The position numbers and the translations under genes were made by a program. From Calycina herbarum (Eukaryota; Ascomycota; Leotiomycetes; Helotiales; Pezizellaceae), in NCBI GenBank assembly GCA_001414485.1, contig LLEY01000035.1, forward strand, positions 248,001-312,000: 64,000 nt of DNA, read 5' to 3'. A model generated the notes under the pieces. The model was given only the letters and a program-made list of their open reading frames with translations, was not told where the DNA came from and searched no databases. Each line of letters begins with the position of its first letter. Positions within the stretch are counted from its first letter, which is position 1. Shown piece by piece: positions 52,380 through 63,709 of the stretch.

Positions 52380-54210
52380 GACAGAGCAGCAGCAGCACTG
52401 CACTGCTGCTGCAGCTTCTGAAAGTTGAAGCTCCCCGGCTCTCTGGCCCCAATCGTCTTGAGCTACTGCTGCCCGAAGAGAGCTACTACCCCTCATTCTT
52501 CTCATTGCACCCTCCCCTCCTCCTGCTTCTCTGCCTTTGCTTCTGCCTCATGCACTTGTTCTGCGCATATCGCGTCACAGCATTTACAGTCCTATAGCAC
52601 CTCAGCACGCATTGCCATTCCGATCCCAACGCACCTTCAACCTGCCCACCGCCGCTCGCCCCCTCCCCTCCTCGTTTACTTACTTGGCCCTCACCCGTTT
52701 CTTCGCTTTCGTTACTCCAAACCCCTAGCCCACCTACTCTACCTACTACTCGACTGTAAGTACGGGTACTCTACTTGTGCCACCACCTCCTCCTTGCTCT
52801 TGCCCAACCCTGCCCTGCCCTTCGAGGTGTATGCCACACCCTACCCGATCGGCAGCGGGGATCTCAATCTGAACCGGAGCTGTCCATTTCTATATCTCTT
52901 CCCACGCGGACGCCGTTCTTGCCACGTCCCTCATCTAAATAGGGAAGATTGGTACGCTTGCTTCTCCAAACACCCCCAACAAAAGAGGTCGCCCGTTTCG
53001 TGTGACATTTCTTCGAGCCTCGACAGTCTCCTGAGTCCTTCCTCACCCCGTCGTCCACGGACCCAGGACCTGGATCTCACTTCTTCCCGCGCTATATTTC
53101 TTGTTCCAGGTTTTCCTGTGGTCTCGGTACTCTCTTCGCCTCCTTCAGCCCAGTTCCAAACAGTGTTCAGCGATTAATAGTTCACGAGGCGCCAATGAGA
53201 CCTTGTGGAAAAGAGACTCCCTCGACTGCTGCCGGCTTCCGTTCGAAAATAGTGTTAGAGCGGCGGATGTCTCATACCCGTCCTTGTCGGGAGCGTTTAT
53301 GATTTCAGAGAGTAAAGGCAATCAAACACAGAGGTGTACAGGTCAAAGCATTCGAAGATCGTTGCCAAACTCCAAACGCCAAACCGCGTAGAAGTAGAGC
53401 ACATTGACAGCACGACAAGGCCTAGCAGAGAGCGATTCCGACAAACTCGTAGCCCTCGCTGCGTTCGTTTTAATCATTTCGTTTCTTTCCAGCAACTGCC
53501 CGCCCAATCGGTCTCCACGGGTATCGTTTCGGAAGGGAAGGATATTTGGATTTCGGTCGGCTCGAGTGTCTCTGGCAATTGCTGACAAGCCCTTCATCCA
53601 CCACCACCACCGACACCTCACCACCATAATAATACGACTATAACCTCCCAGCTCCTCCACACGCAACGCCGCTTAGCTGCGCCGACTCATCCACCTGGTT
53701 CTTGCTTGTACCACAGTCGCTGTCTCCCAACGCCCACCCCTGGGCAGTTTCCTACTCAGCGCCACCGTACTTCCACAATCTCACACGCATCACAGAAAGG
53801 GCAGCAGATCACTTTGACGGCCAGTCAACGCATGATCCACCCGCTCTAAAAGCAAGTCACCAACACAGGGCATGCTCCGGTTTTTCCATTTACTTTTCTC
53901 ATCTGGAACCTGTTCAGTCTTATTTCTCCCCAGATAATCTCAGCCATCCCTTGGAGTATGTGCATCGTCAGGGGGGCGAACATCAATCCACTTAGACCGC
54001 GTCCCGCTATTTCGACGCCCAGACCTCTTCGAGAAGGACCGTATCTCCATCTGGTCGTTTTCTGATACAACTACCCTTGAGATCCCAATCAATTCTGATA
54101 AACATCTTTCAGACTTCCCAGAGGATTTCTCAAAACGACAGCTCGACTTGTACCTTCCACCCCAACCCCGCATTGAAGATACTTCCATCAACCTTTCCTC
54201 ACTTGCCACC

Positions 54211-56261
54211 ATGGTCAACACCAGAGGTCCTCCATTGCCGCAAGGAGGATATTATCCCTCGAGGGATAATCTGACTCGGAATGATGATGTTCAAGAAAGA
54301 GCACCACCACCAACATATATGGCGCCTCCTTTGCCGGCCTACGAACACATGGTATGGCTTCCAGTTCCGTTGTGTATCAGTACTAACTAATCGATTCTCA
54401 AAGCCAATTGGAGTTGCATTAAGGGATTACGCTGGAATTCCTGTCAAGGAATTTGTCCTCGCTTGCAGGCTTGACAACGGTGAAGAGAAAACATATCACT
54501 CGAAGTCACTTAGGCCTTACATCTCGAAAGTTTTTACCGAACGCTTCAGGCGGGATTTCACCCATTACAGCCACAGGGCAAGTGCAGAGAGAGGTTACGC
54601 AGGTGCCGGTAAGTTGAGCATGCATCAATAGTTCTCCATTCGTCTAACAGGGAGTTGTAGCTTATGGGCAAGATGGCTCCTACAGTGAATTGGATATTGA
54701 CAGCACCGAAGACTACAGAAAGATGAGCAGTGGCGGCGACTCTTCTTCGGATTTAGCTCGTTATCGACCTCGATACCCAAGGTCGGAGGATTCAAGCGAG
54801 GAGATTCCGGGGTGTAAAAGAAAGCGATCAAATTATTCAGGGAATGATGTTCCAATAACCATCCCTACCCAGAAGACCGAGCCACTCGTCATTGGACAAT
54901 CGGACAAAGTCGAGCAGTACTATGTTGTACGATTCAAGGACATGCAGCAATCGGCCTGCAAGGTCATGGGCAAAGCTTTTGTCAAGCTGGTAGAGCCCAA
55001 AAAGCAGACCCATCATCCCTATACAGGAGGAAATGCCGGTGCTCCTCCGTGGTGGCCACCAACTACTGGTGAAAATGGTGTTAGACACAAAGAACCGGAT
55101 CACCTTCTTAAGCCTGGTAAGTCCTTGTGCTTAAGGTATGTCTCTCTGTTTTTCTGACTGGTTTTAGAACGGATTCGCCTTCTTTGCCATATTCTACGGA
55201 TGATCGTTCAGCCCCAATCGCATCAAGCGTCCGCCGTGGCAAAGCAAGGCTTGAATGTTAAGAAACTCGAAGAGGTAACTATGGAAGCCATGTCGAACTG
55301 GTTCTCCGACAAGGACCATCCAGAAAATGCGGAGAAGAAGCCGTTCTTGAAGGAAATCTTCAAAGTGGCAAAAGAGGAAGAACGCTTCAAAGATGGCCAA
55401 ATAGGTATGATTGTGACCTCGGAGTATGTTTTATTTCGACTGACTCTTATAGATGGTGACACCGCAATTCCCGTCATGTTTGGAGATCAGACTGGGGCAG
55501 ACGATTCAGATGTCGACAATGAGGCACTAAAGGAGGAAGAGGAAGAAACACAGGAGGGTGCGATGGGCACCAATACTTCCGCCACCCCAGAACTCGTATC
55601 ACCGTCAATGATGATACCACACCGCCAATTCGATCCTGAACAGACACACGGCATGATCCAGCACCGTCCTCATCCTACCCTGATCCGTACATCTGCGCCA
55701 CACATGGAAGAGTCGTCGCCGTATGCTGAAACTTACGGCCGCCCGATGTCTAATTTTCCACAGAGCCCCAGTTTACAGGACCCATCGTCATATCGACCTC
55801 GATATGCGCCAAATGTCTCCCCTGGATACCAAAGTCCTCAACAAAACATGTATCCTGCGCCCTGGCAGAATCATGGAATGATGAGCAGTGGACCACTCAC
55901 AACGAGTTACTGTGCAACGAGTTCACCTCAGTCAATTACGCCCCCTTCTGCCTTTCAACTACCAGCACTTTCACAACAAGTTGCTTCCCATCCGCAGCAG
56001 ATTGCATCGCATCCACAACAAGGCATGCTGCCTCCAAGAATGTCGCACCAGTCGTTCGAAATGCCGCACTCGAGACAGTATGACCCGGGGCCAGGTTTGG
56101 GAAATCAGATGAGAATGGGAAGCTTGAGTAATCCTCACTCGATGCAACAGCCACAGCAACAACACACACAAAGTGGCTACAACGAATTCCTACACGACGG
56201 AACCTCATATTCGCAAAACGAGTCTGAAATGAAAGAGGGGGACCAGCACCTTCGACCATGA
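54211..56261 (+). CDS. YDR124W-like (DUF2841) protein
   Basis: Five exons, 54211-54351, 54404-54608, 54661-55116, 55168-55404 and 55453-56261; 615 residues. The start has a near-ideal context (GCCACCATGG). The helical domain, about residues 195-345, has the family series QYYVVRFKDMQQSACKVMGKAF, VEPKKQTHHPYTGG, PPWWP, RHKEPDHLLKPERIRLLCHILR and, later, TMEAMSNWF. This is the YDR124W-like helical bundle, formerly DUF2841; in Aspergillus fumigatus, members lie in the subtelomeric hrmA-associated cluster that affects colony architecture. An N-terminal patch (GVALRDYAGIPVKEFVLACRL) precedes it, and the C-terminal third is a Gln/Pro/Ser-rich disordered tail. The last intron (55405-55452, 48 bases, GTATGA to TTATAG) is a multiple of three and open, so retention would insert 16 residues. 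Probably nuclear (KRKR at the domain start); biochemical function unknown. Confidence 0.85.
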
Positions 56262-58577
56262 TACCCTCTCCTAGCACGGCCTATTATTTTTATTTCGAAC
56301 TCTCATCGAGCATCGGCGGCCATTGTTTTCATATAGCGTATACCCTCCTTTGTCCTCTCGTATTTCCGAATCCAAAACAAAAAAACTTCAACGGCGCAAG
56401 CGTTCCATTCCTGGATCTTTTCGACAACCACCAAATGTACATTACTCTAGACACGAGAACAAACAGCATCGTGGGAAATGTTCTTACTCGATTCTCTGCT
56501 ATTGTATTTCCAGTCACCCTTGGCACCTTAACATAACCAACCGATGTAATTTTGCAAACGCAGCCAGCCAACGGGCACAAGCATGTTCTCAAGAGTTTAT
56601 ACACATGGGAAGGGAACTTTGTGTTTTTGGTTTTGGTTTTTCACGTACCTCTTTATGTTTTTACTCGTCATTCATCAATATCGCTACTCTCTGGTATTGC
56701 ACAGTCTTGCTCGAAAGTATGGAATTTACGTTTATGTTTGTATGATTCAACCCGTCATTCAAAGGAAAGGAAGGAGGTTGTTATTATCCCTTTTTTTGTT
56801 TTGTACACATCATCTCTTAGCGAGCAAATTGGGGGTGGGAAAATCGGGTGGCCACAGTCAGTTAATGTTTTTGCGTTTCTGCGTTCTGCGAGTATTTTTG
56901 CTATTTTTCATCTTGTCTCTTGCGCTAATCGGTATCTTTTTCTTTTGTATTTATCTTTATGTGTGTGGTGAATAGGATGTAGGTATTGATGTTATGGGGG
57001 GCTTTCTAGTCTTGGGTTCTAGTTGTGCGCCTCGGATTTTATTGAAGTTTTGATGAATATGAATTATCTGTGAGATGGATGGGATATGTGGGTATGAAAA
57101 TCCCGAGGGGACGTGTGGGTTATATATATGATTTAGATCTAATGATTGATAATATAAGAACTTGGTTTATGATTATCATATGTACTTCTGGTTTTGTTTG
57201 GATCCATTGCTTATTCTACTTTGGAGTGATTTTAGAGGGAGCATATCCGGAGCATATCCGATTCTGTGGTGAATTGGGAGGTGATATATCATCAAACGGT
57301 GACAGCAGAGAGCTTTTTGGTATAACCGCAGAAGCAAAAGTGCTGATTGTGGTTTGAAGTAGTAAGTTGGAGGTAGTTAGTTCATCTTCAGTTTTACCTT
57401 CCGTAGTAAATCAGAGAAGTATACCTCGATTTCACGAAATTTTGGTGGGTGGAGAGCTTCGGGGAGTAAGTGTCACTATGATAAACGGGACAACCACCTT
57501 AAAACCATCTTCCCGTTTTCCGTTTCCTCAAGATTCAAGTTTCAATTACCCATTCACTGCGACAGCCGAACAAACAAATGAAAATGTTTGAAGAGTAGAT
57601 GTCGCTATATATAAAGCGGCTCAAACAACTGGTGAGACTTGTTGGGGTGTGACAGTTATAAATAAATCGGTTTCAAACGTCAAGAATAGAAATCTCCACC
57701 TTTAACTTTGGGTACCACTTCCCACCACTTTATTATCTAACTCAAGTCTTCTCGTTCATATGTCTCGCTCTTTCATACAGGTGTCTGATATTCATTGGTC
57801 TCCCAATAATCTATCACAATCCCGCTGGACTGGTCACCGAGTCAATATGTGATAGACAAGCTGCCGGTACCGGAATCGTGAATCCGGCAGGACGGTAAGT
57901 TTCAATATTGCAAAGAAATCTAGACTGGGCATTGGGCAAGAGAATTGTACGTCCGTGGGCCGCTGCTCGTATTTGATGCAATAGGAACGGTGCAATAGGA
58001 ACGTTGGTCTCAGAACAGGTCGAACGCTGTTGATCCACAAAATTGAAGAGCGACCCGGTGGTTTTGTCAACCTGGCCTAGTTCTCTCGGGTAGAGATGGC
58101 AAGGCGTAGATCGCAATGAGTTGGAGGCAGGAGTGACCTCAAGTCCTGTCTGGTCGAGGTGGTCGAGACGAGCCGACACCTTGGTCGCTCCTTCCATCTC
58201 GACATCTCAACCTCACGCCTCGGCCCTCGACAACCATCGCTCCTTCCCCAACATTTCGAACCCCTCGACCTTCGACTTGACACCTTGAGAGAAGGAGCGA
58301 CCTCTTCACTTTAACTCCAATTGGGGTTAGCTGCCTCGTTAGCTTAACTATAAACCCCGCCCCCCGGAACCCCCTCTCGGGACGAGTTCCCAAACTTCCA
58401 AAAGATTTCTCGTCGATCTCGTCTGAACTTCAACGAGAAGTCGAAACATCGCCCCGTTGCTTTGCGCATTGAATAGAGACAGAGACCCCTAAGATGAGAG
58501 TGACAATGATGAGCGCGGGGTACTCGACCCTGGCCATCAGATAACAACCCCCTGAGCGGCCATTTTCGAAATCGATT
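56262..58577. other. Intergenic between the YDR124W-like gene and a MITE
   Basis: 56262-57000 is T-rich and probably the 3' untranslated region. No gene seen further on. 58183-58194 (GGTCGCTCCTTC) and 58291-58302 (GAAGGAGCGACC) form a 12-base perfect inverted repeat about 96 bases apart in a GC-rich patch that could be an old transposon fragment. Confidence 0.45.
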
Positions 58578-58861
58578 ATTTGGGCATCACTTCGCTACGG
58601 TCGCCAACATAGCACTGCGGTCGCCACACTACAATTCTAGACTTAGAGACTTATTTTTATTATAGCTATTGTAAACCACAACGCTTTTTAATTTTGAAAG
58701 AAAGGAAGACATCGTAGATTGCTATTAATTGAAGATGAGATGCCACAAGTAATTAATTAAAAAGGATGTTGTGTTAAAAAGTTGTAAATCTCCCTAAAAA
58801 GTGGTAGATGCACCCCGCTAAATAGTTATGGCTGCACACTTGGTGGAACTGATGCCCAAAT
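58578..58861. mobile_element. 284-base MITE with ATTTGGGCATCA terminal inverted repeats
   Basis: The left end ATTTGGGCATCACTTC and the reverse complement of the right end, ATTTGGGCATCAGTTC, differ at one of 16 positions. The sequence AATCGATT lies immediately outside both ends (58570-58577 and 58862-58869), as an 8-base target-site duplication would. It is itself palindromic, and TA also flanks a two-base-shorter version of the ends, so a TA duplication (Tc1/mariner-like) is equally possible. The interior is AT-rich and non-coding. It sits about 200 bases upstream of the membrane-protein gene at 59058. Confidence 0.75.
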
Positions 58862-59057
58862 AATCGATTCCCCATTTTCCAGCGTGCATATCTCCAATCA
58901 ATCAGCAATCAGGCCCAGTGCAACCTTGTGCAGCAGTTCATCCAATGCCTAAGTCCAGCCTCGGAGAGAAACAATGCGACTCCATCGCGCCATTGTGACA
59001 AGAATCCCCAATTGCCCTCCATCACTCCCTCCCCATCTCGCCATTTGAGACCTCAAA

Positions 59058-59840
59058 ATGTCCTCCTCTCGCTACTCCCCCCTCCTCGCAGACGACCAGC
59101 GCCACTCGACCGACTCAGCAGACCCTGCGAACGAGGAAACACACCTCCTCAATGGCCTCATAACCACTTCCCCCTCGCGCCCATTCGCGACAACATACCA
59201 CCCAACCCTTCTAAGTCGCGGTCTGGGACTCCTCCTCCTCATCCCCACATTCATAATCTTCACCGTTCGCAATGGCGCTCATTCATACTCCCCAGCCATC
59301 GTCTTCGTCTCCTTTGCCATCTTTCGCCAATTGGTAGTTCTGGGCTCCCATTTTGGGAGTCAGCTCATTGTCATTCGTATAGAAGTTGTGCATCCGAAAT
59401 TGAAAGCAGCCTCTGCGAAATCACAGGAGAAGAGTATCAAGAGGATCGCGGCTTTAGCTATAGATGGTGGAATATTGTTGGGGTTGTTGGTCTGCTTGAG
59501 CCTGGTGGCTCATGGGATTGCGAGTTGTCGGTATCGATGTGCTTCGAAAGATGTCACTGCTGCGGTAGTTCTGGGGTTTTTGAGTTTGTAAGTTTGACTT
59601 CACCTTGTAGCTCTGGTTTGTAGTATCAAACTAATATCTTTCTGATTTAGTGGGCTTTTTCTTAACTCGATTTTGGATTTTGGAACTCCAAGTTGGGTGA
59701 CGATGGCTGTTGCGATTGAGAAACCATTCTCGGGGGTGATGAAGCTGTCAACAAGTGTTTTATATGGCGAAGCCGATGATGAGGAAAATGGGACGGGAGC
59801 GGGAGATAATGGTTCTCGTGCTGGATCAGAGGAAGTTTGA
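59058..59840 (+). CDS. Four-helix membrane protein, function unknown
   Basis: Two exons, 59058-59587 and 59651-59840, with a 63-base intron (GTAAGT donor, GATTTAG acceptor); 239 residues. The N-terminal 50 residues are polar (MSSSRYSPLLADDQ...EETHLLNG, a pattern with possible dileucine-type sorting signals). Four hydrophobic segments follow: LLSRGLGLLLLIPTFIIFTV, SPAIVFVSFAIFRQLVVLG, ALAIDGGILLGLLVCLSLVAHGIA and VTAAVVLGFLSLFGLFLNSIL, the last spliced across the intron. The tail is acidic (EADDEENGTGAGDNGSRAGSEEV). I do not recognise a named family; it resembles fungal-specific vacuolar or endosomal membrane proteins of unknown role. The reading frame and splice join are clean, so I think the gene is real. 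Confidence 0.75.
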
Positions 59841-61902
59841 TTTTCGGGTTCGTCATTTTGTTCCACCGCGGTTGGAGATGAGTGTGGCTTTCCTCTTTTT
59901 GCATTCTCTGAACGGCGATACGAAGTTACGTATTTGTGGTTTTGTACGCGCAAGATACCCCTTTGATTGAGAGCGATTGGAGTTTATAGTATTGATGTTT
60001 GTTTGGTGAATCTTGTAAGTATTTGGAGAGGGTTGATTTTCCTAGCGAGAATATTTTGTTTCCGCAGCGTAGTCTAATTCCAAGAAAATTGCACTTGAAT
60101 GAAGTGTAATTCGTCACCGAGGAATGGATTTGATGAGTTTTCGGTGTTGATGTTTTCCATTGGGGCCTTATCCCGGAGGAGTCAAATTTGTTGTCTGACG
60201 AGGTGTAGCTTTCTCTTATATCTCCACTTCGCTTTCTGAAATAAATTTAGAAGTCGGCGTGGGATAGATGGGCTTCCATTGTTGTATGGACTCCCCCTCG
60301 AGCCTTTTGAAGGAGTCTTAAGATTATGTCATATAAACTGTATAACGTTTCGTTCCTCAACATGTAAGTAGGTCTTTGGGCATTCTTTCCGGGGTAGGTC
60401 CTTCTGTCTCTTAGAGGTACGGTCTATCTTAAGGGTCGAGTCGACGGTGTATTTTAAGTAACCTTGGCGTTCTTTTCTAGACTAACTTTACACTTATGAG
60501 CTCCATTAATCTCAGCTCTTTCCTCTTCGGATGGGGGCTTTGCTCTTTTCTTTTCTAAACCTCTTTTTTAGCGAGGGAGAGGCATTTTGCGACGTGGCTT
60601 CAAGTGATGGGGGAGTGTCCGGGTTGAAGTAGCTAGAAACCCTCGCTAAATTAGGGGCCTTTCAAATATTTCTAGTAGCTTGTCGAGTTCTTGGGGCCGG
60701 TACTCTTGAATTCCGATCCCTTTCTGCTACAGCTTTGAGCATGAAGAGCCAGATGGGATGGATTTGCTCTAATATTGAAGGTCTAAGATGTAGTTCGTCG
60801 TCTCCAGCCTCTTCGCTGAGCTGTTCGGAATCTGCGATCTATCTGTCGATGAAAGGAAACTAGATTGCCGCATTCTTTTCGGTGGGACTTTGGACTTTTC
60901 CCACTTGAAACAAACTTTCGAGCCATACAGGTCATGGATTTTTCCATCATTTTTGGGATTTAGAATTCAATAACTCAGGCGAAGGAGTTTGCTCATGAGG
61001 AGAACTACAAAGTTAACCCAACTTCGTCCTATGCAACTTACCATTTTTCCATTAGGATAAACTGAGCCATATCCTGGGGCGAAAAGTCAAGAGTAAGCAA
61101 TGAGAGGGAAAAGTGGATGATGGAGATTACTGTGAAAAACTTCTGAGATCCCCTCAGAGAGGCCAGAGGCCAGAGGCGTAGAGAGTAAAAGAATATTGGG
61201 GTGGGGTTGTAGTTCGCAAAATTTAGAGTAGTAGCGTTGGGGAGTATCGTACTTGGTTAGCTCAAATGAGTAGCGCAACCATAACTGTTGAATCATGTCA
61301 TCATCCCCAGCATCCTTACAAATTCCCTCCTGCTGAATTCGTTTTCTCTGAGTGAAGATCTCTATCTTTGAAATACTCTCGCCCGTTCCATACTGGCGTG
61401 AATTGTGCTGAATTCGAGGTATTTGGGAAACCAATTTTCGTACGGGAAAACTCACAAGTAGAATCCAGGGTGGAGGAGGGGTGACAAAATGATGAGACCT
61501 ATGCTTTACTCTTTCCTTTCGCCAGGTGTCGGGAGCATGATCTCCAAGTCTTGCGGGACTAGCCTGGGCGAAATTAATAGTGAAAAGGTGATCTCTTAGC
61601 TTTATTTTCCAACTGGATCCAAAACACCCCTGACACTCTCATTTATCCCAGTTCGGGCTTCTCTCATTACTTATCTTTCAGGTTAGCAAGAAGGTATGTA
61701 TTGCCAAATCCAACAAACCCCTCCCCTTCGCTTAAAGGCCCCCACTCACCAACCAAATCCACTAAATTCTAGCCGAAATGACGCTCCACACACGCAAAAA
61801 TTAAAATCAAAACCTTCACTACTCACTTCCTTACAACTGGAGCGAAAAGCCAAAGAAGAAAAATGCAAAAAATCAGACAACAAGGTATTGTTGATGAGGT
61901 CT
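59841..61902. other. Intergenic
   Basis: No gene recognised. A minus-strand open frame at 61087-61455 has no ATG at its start and no family resemblance. 60500-60900 is T/C-rich without features. Confidence 0.45.
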
Positions 61903-61974
61903 TGAACCACACCCGATTTGAACGGATAACCTTCCGCTCTGGAGGCGGACGCGCTGCCGTTGCGCCAGCAGTCC
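61903..61974 (-). tRNA. tRNA-Trp (CCA anticodon)
   Basis: 72 bases on the minus strand fold as a complete tRNA. The acceptor stem is GGACTGC with GTGGTTC (seven pairs, three of them G-U) and discriminator A. The D stem is GCGC/GCGC, the anticodon stem TCCGC/GCGGA with loop CTCCAGA (anticodon CCA), and the T stem ATCCG/CGGGT with loop TTCAAAT. The A box is TGGCGCAACGG and the B box fits GTTCAAATC. There is no intron. A T-run suited to RNA polymerase III termination lies about 30 bases downstream (plus-strand A-run at 61867-61872). Confidence 0.93.
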
Positions 61975-63271
61975 CCAATTCAGAATACTCTAAACTAGAC
62001 TCTTTTAGATGTAATATTTTCCGATTATTAGATTATATGAGGAATTTCATCACCATGTGTGGCTTGGGCTATACTAATTAGGTAGTGTTGGTGGGGAAAG
62101 AGGTGGGGGAGTGTAGGGCTTTGGTTGTTGAGCCGATGATCTTCCGGACTTGTGGAATTGGCGAGTTGGGAAGGTGGGGAAAATGTTAGAGAGGCTTGGA
62201 AGATTAAGAGAAGATAAAATAGTGTGGGAGATGGTGACAAAGTTCACAGAAGGTAACTGAGAGCATCGATTTTATGGAAATTATAGCTTAGAAGCATGGA
62301 AGAAAGGTACAGCTGCGTCATTCTACAATGATGTCACCTGAAGTGTGGCTGCAGGAATTCGTAACCGTTGGCCCGTGAGACTTTCCCTTCCATACTTATT
62401 CTAAACCTTCTAGGAGGACTGAGTTCTCATTGATCTAATCATTCTAGTAGTTTAGCATAATTGAATCGATTTTTCGAGTCTTGCACGAATATTCAGGAGG
62501 GGAAGATAGCGGGCATTCTACTTTTGGTCAGTCACGAATTCCTGCACTTTCTGGCAATGCAAGCTATCTGGAGCATGATCCTCTAGTCAAAACTTTGTAA
62601 AAGAATATTAAGGCACTTCACACCCATTCCTAAAACAGTACGTGGAACTCTCAAAACCCCCAAAATCGGGTGATTTCTCACTTACAATCAGGCTTTTATA
62701 GCAATGTATGCTTATACTTATCATTCAAATGTCAATCTAGTACTACGGCTCCTGAATAACTGCTTAAAGGTGCTCCTGATCTCAAGACCTAAAGAGGCTG
62801 CAGAAATGTCCAGTGTTGTGAGATGGCGCTAAGCGAGACGAAGAGATGTTGACGTGTACTGAGCATAGCGTCTTACAAGCACTCTCATGAGATTAAAGAA
62901 GAGAATCCAGCTAGTAGATTAAAATACAAAATCTGAGAGGTGATAAAGCTCTAGGCCGTATTGATTAATGTCGAATTTTGCCGTGTAATATTTCCAGCTT
63001 TGCGCCCATCTAAATTACCAAGAAACTTGCGAGGTTCTTGAGTGCATTTTTCGAAAAGGTGTGGAATGACAAGGGGCTATGTCACACTACTCTCCTAGAC
63101 CAACTAATAGAATATCAGATGGAATTATCTGTTAATGTTCTATTGAGAGGAAGGGAGGAATAGGGAGTAATAAACGCGCCTCAGTAAGGATTGAAATAGA
63201 AGAAAGAAGAAAACGTGTGCAATAATCAGTAAGAGTAAATAAACTGTCTTTGGAAGTTCACCTTGTGGGAA
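61975..63271. other. Intergenic
   Basis: AT-balanced sequence between the tRNA and the terminal MITE. I see no gene, repeat or RNA in it. Confidence 0.5.
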
Positions 63272-63279
63272 GTTCTATG

Positions 63280-63701
63280 CAGTGTGAGAAATGAGTAGAG
63301 TAGAGTAAAGTAGTGGCCACTACTCTACTCTACTCAACCGATTTTAAGTACTACTCTACTCTACTCACACTACTCTGAGTAACTCAGAGTACTACTTGAG
63401 TAGTTCGGACCGAATAGGGACGAGCCGGACCGGAGCTCAGTGCGGCATCGGGGTGGCACCGCTAGTGGCTTGAGCGAGCACTTCTGTTTACTATTTACTA
63501 CGTAGCTTCTTTAATAACATTCTAAGTAATTTATTCTTAAATAGTAGGTTTTTATCTTATATACCTCCTAGAAATAGTCACTATCTACTTATATACTTAT
63601 ATATTCTTTTTATAGTACTACTCAGAGTACTACTTGAGTAGTCTTTAGTAACTACTCTACTCTACTCTACTTGAGTACCTGAGTATTTTGTGCTCACGCT
63701 G
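63280..63701. mobile_element. hAT-type MITE with 8-base target-site duplication
   Basis: 422 bases. The left end is CAGTGTGAGAA and the reverse complement of the right end is CAGCGTGAGCA (9 of 11 identical), starting with the CAG typical of hAT elements. The 8 bases GTTCTATG occur directly outside both ends (63272-63279 and 63702-63709), an exact target-site duplication of the length hAT transposases make. The arms are built from GAGTAGAGTAGAG and TACTCTACTCTAC repeats; a GC-rich centre (about 63404-63470, CGGACCGAAT...GCCGGACCGG) and an AT-rich inner part follow. There is no coding capacity, so it depends on a transposase elsewhere. It shares arms and centre, in opposite orientation, with 1407-1936. 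Confidence 0.9.
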
Positions 63702-63709
63702 GTTCTATG

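Larger units (their letters stand above)
43860..54210. other. Gene-poor region of about 10 kb
   Basis: I find no gene that I can support. Composition changes along it: AT-rich to about 47 kb, then mixed, then CT-rich on the plus strand from about 52.3 kb to 54.2 kb, which may be the promoter and leader of the next gene. It contains several simple repeats (47760-47815, 48209-48238, 49196-49229, 50788-50850, 52358-52379). Open frames of 100-250 codons (for example 47948-48571 minus, 48859-49395 plus, 52425-53177 plus) have low-complexity or arginine/serine-rich translations and no family resemblance. Confidence 0.5.

Noticed and set aside
52425..53177. 250-codon plus-strand frame
   Set aside because: Pyrimidine-rich sequence yielding Ser/Pro/Leu-rich translation; no motifs.
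61087..61455. 122-codon minus-strand frame
   Set aside because: It opens with GTG, has no nearby ATG and shows no family resemblance.
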